This document shows positions 1 through 4,793 of a stretch of DNA of 6,962 bases, piece by piece. Position numbers and translations under genes: made by a program. The DNA lies in contig VGFF01000106.1 in NCBI GenBank assembly GCA_016868955.1, positions 1-6,962 of the forward strand, given 5' to 3'. The stretch is from Armatimonadota bacterium (GTDB taxonomy: Bacteria; Sysuimicrobiota; Sysuimicrobiia; Sysuimicrobiales; VGFF01). The notes under the pieces are model-generated. The model saw only the letters and a program-made list of their open reading frames with translations, did not search any database and was not told the origin of the DNA. How positions within the stretch are numbered: the stretch's first letter is position 1; each line of letters begins with the position of its first letter.

Positions 1-87
1 GCCGAGCACAGCAAGCTGAAGCGAATGTACGCCGACCTGGCGATGGAGAACCGTGCTCTCAAGGATCTGATCGACCGAAAACTGTAA
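1..87 (+). CDS. IS3-family transposase OrfA, C-terminal fragment
   Basis: Frame 1 is open from the first base to TAA at 85-87 and gives 28 residues. The fragment includes the stretch LAMENRALKDLIDRKL, the typical end of IS3-family OrfA, where a helix-turn-helix DNA-binding domain is followed by a short leucine-rich coiled coil used for multimerisation. Only the end of the coiled coil is present here and the N-terminus lies outside the window. OrfA normally binds the IS ends and, when fused to OrfB by -1 frameshifting, forms the active OrfAB transposase. An A-AAA-C run at 78-82, just before the stop, is suitable for such a slip, and the -1 frame is open across this whole fragment. Confidence 0.85.
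   Translation, partial: AEHSKLKRMYADLAMENRALKDLIDRKL
78..82 (+). other. Candidate -1 ribosomal frameshift site (AAAAC) joining OrfA to OrfB
   Basis: In the orfA frame the AAA lysine codon at 79-81 is preceded by another A, so the tRNA can re-pair with AAA at 78-80 after slipping back one base. The orfA stop follows at 85-87. The -1 frame is open from the window start and runs without a stop into orfB. After the slip the product continues TVTPSEKRDAVAYL, which looks like genuine OrfB N-terminal sequence upstream of the GTG at 111. I did not identify a clear downstream stimulatory hairpin. The motif is shorter than the classic A6G type, so slip efficiency is unknown. Confidence 0.5.
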
Positions 88-110
88 CGCCGTCCGAGAA
101 GCGAGACGCG

Positions 111-941
111 GTGGCCTACCTGACGAAGGCGCATCAATTGCCGATCACGCGCGCCTGTGCGGGAGTCGGCCTGTCTCGGGCGGCGTATTATCGGCCGCGG
201 ATCGATCGTAGCGAGAAAGATGCTCCCGTCGTGGCGGTGCTCAATGAGGCAGTCAGCCGCAACGGTCGCTGGGGGTTTTGGCTGTCCTACGACTGGCTGC
301 GCACCGCCGGCTACCCGTTCAACCACAAGCGCTGCTGGAGAGTGTACTGCCAGATGGGCCTGAACCTGCCGAGACGAAAGAAACGGCGGCTTCCACCGGT
401 CGTCCGCCAGGCCTTAGAGGCGCCAGGGAGACCCAACGAGATCTGGGCGCTGGATTTCATGCAGGACGCGCTGTTTACGGGAAGAGCTTTTCGGATCCTG
501 ACCATCATCGACGAGAACAACCGCGAGGTGCTGGCGATCGAGCTGGACACTTCCCTGACTTCGGGACGGCTGATCCGGGTCTTGGAGCAGCTGCGCGATG
601 AACGAGGGCTGCCGGGAGCGTTTCGCATCGACAATGGACCAGAGCTTAGATCGCAAGCGTTTGGCGACTGGTGCGCTGCGCACAACATCGCGCTGCGCTA
701 CATCCAGCCGAGAAAGCCGCAGCAAAATGCCTTCATCGAACGATTCAACCGGACGTACCGGCACGAAGTGCTCGACTACTACCTCTTCGACAACTTGCAG
801 CAGGCACGCTTGATCTCTCAGGGGTGGATGCGTTTGTACAACGAGGAGCGCCCGCATCGGGCGCTGGGCAAGATGCCGCCGCTGCGATACATGCAGCAGC
901 TTGCGATCCCAGACATCTCTAGTTATCCACTGTCTACTTGA
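111..941 (+). CDS. IS3-family transposase OrfB (DDE integrase domain)
   Basis: This is a 276-residue protein from a GTG start, the usual OrfB size. Residues 10-28 resemble the HTH_21 lead-in (LSRAAYYRPR). The catalytic core then shows the DDE triad: D115 in IWALDF, D174 in RIDNGPE, and E210 in AFIERFNRTYRHE, 35 residues after the second Asp, with R217 seven residues after the Glu. The C-terminal motif YNEERPHRALGKMPP is typical of the rve integrase fold. It cuts and joins the IS ends, most likely as the OrfAB fusion made by -1 frameshifting. The real coding sequence probably begins upstream through the fusion, because the frame reads as OrfB-like protein from about base 84. There is no internal stop, so it may be active if the left end is intact. 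Confidence 0.93.
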   Translation: MAYLTKAHQLPITRACAGVGLSRAAYYRPRIDRSEKDAPVVAVLNEAVSRNGRWGFWLSYDWLRTAGYPFNHKRCWRVYCQMGLNLPRRKKRRLPPVVRQALEAPGRPNEIWALDFMQDALFTGRAFRILTIIDENNREVLAIELDTSLTSGRLIRVLEQLRDERGLPGAFRIDNGPELRSQAFGDWCAAHNIALRYIQPRKPQQNAFIERFNRTYRHEVLDYYLFDNLQQARLISQGWMRLYNEERPHRALGKMPPLRYMQQLAIPDISSYPLST

Positions 942-955
942 CGGGGAAGACTACA
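932..955 (+). repeat. Putative right terminal inverted repeat of the IS
   Basis: It starts just before the orfB stop and ends in CTACA at 951-955. Read inward on the minus strand it begins TGTAGTCTTCCCCGTCAAGT, in keeping with IS3-family termini that start TG and often carry a C-rich run. The next four bases, GAGA at 956-959, would be the target duplication if it is 4 bp. The left copy is outside the window, so both boundaries are inferred. Confidence 0.45.
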
Positions 956-1139
956 GAGACTGTCGGTTATCTTCGAACAAGGCGATTCCGAGCGGAAACG
1001 CGCGGTTGTTGGTTTGGTTGCTTTGAACGCCACGCTGGAAGACCGAAAAGCGCGTCTGAAGTTGTTCCGGCCCTTCACCGTGCTCCAAAAAGCCAAGAGG
1101 GGTTCGCGATGGTGGGCGCTAGAGGACTTGAACCTCTGA
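956..1139 (+). pseudogene. C-terminal remnant of a large serine recombinase, disrupted by the IS
   Basis: After the IS, the frame starting at 957 is open to TGA at 1137-1139. It contains FEQGDSERKRAVVGL and, a little later, NATLEDRKARLKLFRPF. This pattern (KR...NxxLxDxKxxLxLxxPF) is what I recognise at the extreme C-terminus of large serine site-specific recombinases, where the tail often reads '...SNLTLKDKKLxIxxxKPF'. The frame ends WWALEDLNL and its last codons overlap the 3' end of the tRNA-Val gene, as expected when an integrated element abuts its tRNA target. About 60 codons remain. The catalytic serine domain must lie beyond the IS left end or be lost. The assignment rests on pattern memory, not on a search. 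The alternative is fortuitous open sequence. Confidence 0.5.
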
Positions 1140-1184
1140 CCTCTTCCGTGTCAAGGAAGCGCTCTACCCCTGAGCTAAGCGCCC
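1110..1184 (-). tRNA. tRNA-Val (anticodon GAC)
   Basis: The reverse complement folds into a full 75-nt cloverleaf. The acceptor stem GGGCGCT/AGCGCCC has seven perfect pairs. The D arm is GCTC-AGGGGTA-GAGC, the anticodon arm CTTCC-TTGACAC-GGAAG and the T arm AGAGG-TTCAAGT-CCTCT. A discriminator A is followed by an encoded CCA at 1110-1112. The anticodon GAC occupies 1150-1152 and decodes GUC/GUU valine codons. The 3' end faces the recombinase-like remnant and the IS, so this gene is probably the attachment site of the element to its left. All stems and invariant positions (TA at 8-9, TTC in the T loop) are intact, so the gene should be functional. Confidence 0.97.
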
Positions 1185-1196
1185 TGCAGCCCCAAG

Positions 1197-1202
1197 ATTG
1201 TA
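1197..1202 (-). promoter_or_regulatory. -10 element of the tRNA-Val promoter (TACAAT)
   Basis: On the minus strand TACAAT lies 12 bases before the first base of the tRNA. Transcription would start near 1190 and leave a leader of about six bases. TACAAT matches the sigma70 consensus TATAAT at five of six positions. The hexamer 17-18 bases upstream (TGCAGC/GTGCAG) is a poor -35, so the call rests on the -10 and its placement. Confidence 0.5.
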
Positions 1203-1214
1203 GCAGACACGGCC

Positions 1215-1243
1215 CCGGCGCTGCACGACGCTCCCGGCGCCGG
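1215..1243 (-). terminator. Hairpin between the DUF72 gene and tRNA-Val, possible terminator
   Basis: CCGGCGC at 1215-1221 is the exact reverse complement of GCGCCGG at 1237-1243, giving a 7-bp GC stem with a 15-base loop. It lies 45 bases downstream of the minus-strand DUF72 stop and overlaps the expected -35 region of the tRNA promoter. No T-run follows, so it is not a textbook intrinsic terminator. In DNA this rich in GC, such stems can occur by chance. Confidence 0.25.
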
Positions 1244-1287
1244 TCCGGGCGCACCTCCGCGTATTGCGCGTGATCAATTTGCCGTGC

Positions 1288-2262
1288 TTACACCGATGAC
1301 GTGACCCTCGCGGCGCCGCGGCCCTCGAGCAGCTCGATCAACCGAGCCGCGCTCCTCGCCATGCGCGGGAAGTTGTTGAACGACGCATAGATGCGGTTCG
1401 TCTTGCTCCCGATCTCGCGAAGACGCGCCGCCCACGCGCGCAATTCGTCGTCGCTGTATTCGTAATCGTTCATGTAGTCGCCTGTAGCCGGCGAATACCA
1501 CTCGTCGTAGTTGCGGCCGTGGAGTCGCAGGACGGCCCAATCGGCGGTCACGTGGACCTCCGGCGGCATCGTCCATGCCAGCTGGGGCTCATCGGGCACG
1601 ACGTAAGCGAATCCGAGGTCGCGCAGCGCGCCGAGGGTGTGCTCGCGCGCGCGATCCTCGACCCACGACCGGTGCCGGAATTCCACAGCCGCCCGGCGAC
1701 CGGCGAGACGCTCGGCGATCTCGGCGACGACCGCGAGCTGCGCTCGCGCGTAGCGGAATCGCGCCGGGAATTGGAACAGCAGGTAGCCGAGCCGGCCGGC
1801 CGCAGCCAAGACGTCGACGAACGACAGCCACGCCGCCCAGCACGCGTCGATCGCCTCGGAAGGCACGTCACCGTGGTGGACGCGGGGCGCGTCCGAGAAC
1901 TCGGCTGGCAGCATCGCGCGAATGCCGGGCGGCAACCGATTCGGGTCGGCGCCCTGCCCCGTGAAGAGCCCAAACGCCTTCACGCTGAACAGGAAGCCGG
2001 CTGGCGTGGCGTTCACCCACCGCGTCGCTTGCGCGGGCGACAACAGCGAGAAGAACGTCGCGTCGACCTCGACGGCGGGAAACTGGCTCGCCACATAACG
2101 CAAACGCGCGTCGGGCTTCGATCGAACCCCCCGCGGGTAGAAGTTGCCGTTCCGCACGAACTCGGCATCCGCCCAGCTGCAGATGCCCGTATAGACGTCT
2201 GCTTCGCCGATCCGCACGGGCGCGGCGGCCACCGGCTCGAAAAGGTCGTACGGATGTGACAC
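1288..2262 (-). CDS. DUF72 (YecE-like) family protein
   Basis: This 324-residue protein is slightly longer than the usual 240-300 for the family. DUF72 signatures run in order: YTGICSW at 24-30, FYPRGVRS at 41-48, AVEVDATFFSL at 63-73, FLFSVKAF at 90-97, GYLLFQFPARFR at 159-170, AVEFRHRSW at 192-200, LRLHGRN at 245-251, YSDDELRAWA at 269-278 and IYASFNNFPRMARSAA at 291-306. Members adopt a TIM-barrel-like fold, and a biochemical role is not established. No signal peptide is visible, so it is likely cytoplasmic. The GTG start at 2260-2262 has no Shine-Dalgarno site, but TACACT lies six bases upstream. The first 20 residues precede the conserved core, so the start could be slightly internal. 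Downstream on the same strand is tRNA-Val. The family call is firm and the function is unknown. Confidence 0.93.
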   Translation of the reverse strand: MSHPYDLFEPVAAAPVRIGEADVYTGICSWADAEFVRNGNFYPRGVRSKPDARLRYVASQFPAVEVDATFFSLLSPAQATRWVNATPAGFLFSVKAFGLFTGQGADPNRLPPGIRAMLPAEFSDAPRVHHGDVPSEAIDACWAAWLSFVDVLAAAGRLGYLLFQFPARFRYARAQLAVVAEIAERLAGRRAAVEFRHRSWVEDRAREHTLGALRDLGFAYVVPDEPQLAWTMPPEVHVTADWAVLRLHGRNYDEWYSPATGDYMNDYEYSDDELRAWAARLREIGSKTNRIYASFNNFPRMARSAARLIELLEGRGAARVTSSV

Positions 2263-2268
2263 ACCCGG

Positions 2269-2274
2269 AGTGTA
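2269..2274 (-). promoter_or_regulatory. Candidate -10 (TACACT) directly upstream of the DUF72 start
   Basis: On the minus strand TACACT is separated from the GTG start codon by six bases (CCGGGT). A transcript from this element would begin at or next to the start codon and so be leaderless. No Shine-Dalgarno sequence is present, which agrees. I see no good -35 at 16-18 bases upstream, so the element is tentative. Confidence 0.3.
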
Positions 2275-2353
2275 CCCGACGCGCGCCGCCTCGAACCTAC
2301 CCCCCCGGAGATTCCGCGGTCACCGAGCTTCCCGAAGTTCTCCGTGGACCGGC

Positions 2354-2785
2354 CTACATCGTGTTCTTGCGCACTTCCGACAGCCGCCGCACGGACTCGC
2401 GGATCGCCTCGGCATCCTCGCGGTGACCGTGCGCGCGCAAGCGGCGCTCGGCCCGCCGCGCGTCGGAGACGAGGGTATCGACGCGATCGAACAGCGCCTC
2501 CAAGCTTTCCAAGAGCGTCGGCGATCGATCGAGCTTCTCGGCGGCGGACGCGCGCCACGAATGCTCGCCGTCCGCCCAAGCGCGCGGCACGGGCAATCGC
2601 ACGGCGACACGACGGCGCCGTTCGAGGTCCCCGGCCGAGCCCGGGGCGCCGCGGTCCAGAGGATCGTCCTCGCCCGGACCACGCAGATGCTGTGGCAGCG
2701 CGCCCAGCCGAATGCCCGTCTTCGGAGGGTCGGACGTCTGCGCGGTCGGGCGCGAGGCGAGCGGTTTTCGGGGTCGATCGATCAC
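2354..2785 (-). CDS. Small hypothetical protein, charged with a helical C-terminus
   Basis: I do not recognise this 143-residue protein. The case for a real gene is its start: a GTG preceded by GGGAGG with a six-base spacer, the second-best ribosome binding site in the window. The N-terminal 80 residues are rich in Pro, Arg and Gly and probably disordered. Residues 85-140 (from EKLDRSPTLLESLEALFDRV onward) alternate hydrophobic and charged residues and look like one or two long helices, possibly a coiled coil. There is no signal peptide, membrane segment or cysteine pattern. It sits between the importer permease gene and the DUF72 gene on the same strand, with gaps of 126 and 91 bases, so an operon link is not evident. 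A regulatory or structural accessory role is possible, but nothing in the sequence shows one. Confidence 0.6.
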   Translation of the reverse strand: MIDRPRKPLASRPTAQTSDPPKTGIRLGALPQHLRGPGEDDPLDRGAPGSAGDLERRRRVAVRLPVPRAWADGEHSWRASAAEKLDRSPTLLESLEALFDRVDTLVSDARRAERRLRAHGHREDAEAIRESVRRLSEVRKNTM

Positions 2786-2791
2786 GTCGTG

Positions 2792-2797
2792 CCTCCC
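2792..2797 (-). promoter_or_regulatory. Ribosome binding site GGGAGG of the small hypothetical gene
   Basis: GGGAGG on the minus strand ends six bases before the GTG at 2783-2785. It decides both the start codon and the claim that this is a real gene, because the permease and DUF72 genes nearby have no comparable site. Confidence 0.6.
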
Positions 2798-2858
2798 GTC
2801 GTTTCGATGGGTGGTGCTGCGCCGTCTTCACGCATCCGTCCGGAGGAGACGTTGGCGG

Positions 2859-2885
2859 CGTTCGGCGCGGCGCTCCTGCCGAACG
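2859..2885 (-). terminator. Perfect 8-bp hairpin after the permease operon, possible terminator
   Basis: CGTTCGGC and GCCGAACG pair perfectly around an 11-base loop, 26 bases past the stop of the last permease gene on the minus strand. The position suits an operon end, or a 3' stabilising structure. No T-run follows, so if termination happens here it is probably Rho-assisted or inefficient. Confidence 0.4.
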
Positions 2886-2911
2886 GGAGACGACACCGCA
2901 ACGCGCGCCCG

Positions 2912-3739
2912 CTATTTGCCGCGCAGCCGCGGATCGAGCGCCTCCCGCAAGCCTTCGCCAACGAAGTTGATGCTGGCGACGACGAGCGTGATGGCCAATC
3001 CGGGGAAGATCGCCAGCCACGGCGCCTCGCGATAATACAGCTGCGCGGCGTTGAGCATGCCGCCCCACGTCGCCGCCGGCGGCGGCACGCCGAATCCGAG
3101 GAAGCTCAGCGCCGACTCGACGAGGATCGCGTACGCGACGAGCAGAGTCCCCGACACGTAAACGGGGACGAGCGCGTTCGGCAGAACGTAGCGGAACAGG
3201 ATCCGAGACTCGGCCGCACCCATCGCGCGCGCCTCTTCGACGAAGGGCCAGGCCCGCAGCGTCAGCACCTGCGCCCGCACCAGACGCGCCACGGTCGTCC
3301 ACGACACGAGCGAGAGGATCACGACGAGGCGCCACGTGTTCAGCTGCAGGAACGCGCCGGAGACCATCGCGAGCACGATCGCGGGCAGGGTCAGCAACGC
3401 GTCGATGACCGCGCCGACGATCGCATCAGTGCGCCCGCCGAAGTAGCCGGTGACGGCACCCAACGTCGCGCCGATCCCGACCGCGAGAACGGCCACGCCG
3501 GCGCCGAGCGCGAGCGAGACGCGGCCCGCGTACAGCAGGCGGCTATACGTGTCGCGGCCGATGTCGTCGGTGCCCATCCAGTGGACGGCGCTGGGGCCTT
3601 GCAGCATGTTCAGAGGATCGACGGCGTCGGGGCGGTGCGTCGCGAGAAACGGCGCCGCGGCCGAGACGACGGCGAGGACGACGAGGACAACGGCCCCGCC
3701 GGCCGCCGGCCGATTGCGGCGAAACCGGCGCATGACCAT
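2912..3739 (-). CDS. ABC importer permease, DppC/OppC type
   Basis: This is a 275-residue inner-membrane permease of the peptide/opine/nickel importer class. The N-terminus MRRFRRNRPAAGGAVVLV with a first membrane helix at about 13-33 and the periplasmic motif HWMGTDDIGRDTYSRLLYAG at 53-72 are hallmarks of DppC-type subunits. Further membrane helices lie at about 76-100, 107-128, 136-152, 193-213 and 241-262. The EAA loop that docks the ATPase is EEARAMGAAESRILFRYVLPN at 168-188. The end EALDPRLRGK is typical. It pairs with the DppB-like permease encoded 38 bases upstream. The start is uncertain: ATG at 3737-3739 is used here, ATG at 3731-3733 or GTG at 3770-3772 (five bases after the upstream stop) are alternatives, and none has a clear Shine-Dalgarno site, so coupled translation is likely. 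Confidence 0.93.
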   Translation of the reverse strand: MVMRRFRRNRPAAGGAVVLVVLAVVSAAAPFLATHRPDAVDPLNMLQGPSAVHWMGTDDIGRDTYSRLLYAGRVSLALGAGVAVLAVGIGATLGAVTGYFGGRTDAIVGAVIDALLTLPAIVLAMVSGAFLQLNTWRLVVILSLVSWTTVARLVRAQVLTLRAWPFVEEARAMGAAESRILFRYVLPNALVPVYVSGTLLVAYAILVESALSFLGFGVPPPAATWGGMLNAAQLYYREAPWLAIFPGLAITLVVASINFVGEGLREALDPRLRGK

Positions 3740-3777
3740 GTTCGCTGTCTGCTCGTGCCGGACCGCTCTCACGGCCG

Positions 3778-4731
3778 CTACCCGAACCGCACGCGCGGAT
3801 CGACGAGCGCGTAGGCGACGTCGGTGAGGATGTTGACGGCGACGACGGCGAACGCGAGCAGCATCAACACGCCCATCACGAGCGGGTAGTCGCGCTGCAG
3901 GAGGGCGCCGGTCAGCAAGCGGCCGACGCCCGGCCAGGCGAAGACGACCTCCGTGACGAGCGCGCCGGACAGCAGCCGCGGGATCTCCAGTCCGAGCAAG
4001 GTGATCAATGGCAGCACGGCGTTGCGCAGCGCATGGCGGACGAGGACGACGCGCCCCGCCAGGCCCTTCGCGCGCGCCGTGCGCACGTAATCCTCGCGCA
4101 GCACCTCCGAGAGGCCGGCTTGCAGGTATCGCGTCCACTGGGCAATGTAGATCGAGCCGAGCACGAGCGCCGGACCGACCAGGTGCAAGAGCCGGTCGCC
4201 GATCGAGAACGGCGCGCCGATCGTCGCCGCCCCGCCGGAGGGAATCCAGCGCAAGTTCGCCGAGAAGATCAGCAGCACGAGCGCGCCGCTCCAGAACGTC
4301 GGCACGCTGAGGCCGAGGACGGCCGCCCCCTGCACGCCCTCGCGCACGGCCCGCGACGGATGCGACGCGCCGAGCACGCCCAACAGCAGGCCGAAGACGA
4401 GCGAGATGGCGACCGCTGATGCGGTCAGCAGCACCGTATTCGGCAGCCGCTCGAGCACCGTCGCGAGCACGGGGCGGCGCTCGCTGAACGATTGCCCCCA
4501 GTCTCCGGAAATCGCGTTGCGCAGCCAGCGCCCATACTGCAGCGGCACCGGCTGATCGAGGCCCCACAGCTCCTTGATGCGCGCGACGTCGGCGGCCGTC
4601 GCCGAGGGGTCCGCGGCGTAGATGTCCGCGGGCCCGCCCGGCGGCGTGTGGATGAGCGCGAACAAGAAGATCGAGATCAGCGCCAGCCGCGGCAGCGCGC
4701 TCGCCAGCCGCAGCCCGAAGTACCGCGTCAT
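3778..4731 (-). CDS. ABC importer permease, DppB/OppB type
   Basis: This 317-residue membrane protein has the usual length for DppB-type permeases. The N-terminal helix spans about 9-28 and is followed by the class motif HTPPGGPAD at 28-36. The soluble segment includes LWGLDQPVPLQYGRWL at 55-70 and GDWGQSF at 76-82, both typical of the family. Membrane helices lie at about 99-121, 134-157, 182-199, 238-263 and 284-306. The EAA loop EDYVRTARAKGLAGRVVLVR at 213-232 contacts the ATPase, and the end ALVDPRVRFG is conserved. With the DppC-like subunit it forms the translocation pore for a peptide-like substrate delivered by the binding protein encoded 62 bases upstream. The ATG at 4729-4731 has no Shine-Dalgarno site. 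An eight-codon open frame overlaps it by ATGA, which may allow coupling. Confidence 0.95.
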   Translation of the reverse strand: MTRYFGLRLASALPRLALISIFLFALIHTPPGGPADIYAADPSATAADVARIKELWGLDQPVPLQYGRWLRNAISGDWGQSFSERRPVLATVLERLPNTVLLTASAVAISLVFGLLLGVLGASHPSRAVREGVQGAAVLGLSVPTFWSGALVLLIFSANLRWIPSGGAATIGAPFSIGDRLLHLVGPALVLGSIYIAQWTRYLQAGLSEVLREDYVRTARAKGLAGRVVLVRHALRNAVLPLITLLGLEIPRLLSGALVTEVVFAWPGVGRLLTGALLQRDYPLVMGVLMLLAFAVVAVNILTDVAYALVDPRVRFG

Positions 4732-4793
4732 CGGGTGCGTCGGAGTCGCATAATCTCGCTACGGCCGCGCGCGGTGCTCCGCACGCCTTGGCG

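Larger units (their letters stand above)
1..955 (+). mobile_element. IS3-family insertion sequence, right part (left end outside window)
   Basis: The segment holds the end of orfA and a complete orfB in the -1 frame, which is the standard IS3-family layout. The orfB product has a DDE integrase core with IS3-type spacing. The likely right terminus is the CA ending at 955: read inward from there the sequence begins TGTAGTCTTCCCCGTC, and IS3-family ends begin with TG. The orfA/orfB layout and protein style suggest the IS407 subgroup, but this is from memory of the family and was not searched. The left inverted repeat is missing from the window, so the terminal repeat and target duplication cannot be confirmed. 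The IS appears to sit inside a recombinase-like reading frame that resumes at about 956. Confidence is high for the family and moderate for the exact end. Confidence 0.88.

Noticed and set aside
938..1273. A 111-codon plus-strand frame across the tRNA, containing GLEPLTSSVSRKRSTPELSA
   Set aside because: That peptide is the antisense reading of the tRNA-Val cloverleaf, a common source of false gene tails, and the frame has no ribosome site.
2782..2835. A 17-codon minus-strand frame ending in GTGA at the start of the small hypothetical gene
   Set aside because: It has no ribosome site of its own, and the downstream gene has a strong one, so coupling is not needed. Probably chance.
2270..3814. 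A 514-codon plus-strand frame opposite the DppC-like gene and its neighbours
   Set aside because: The protein is extremely rich in Arg, Gln, Asp and Ala without family motifs, and lies antisense to a clear permease. GC-rich DNA keeps antisense frames open.
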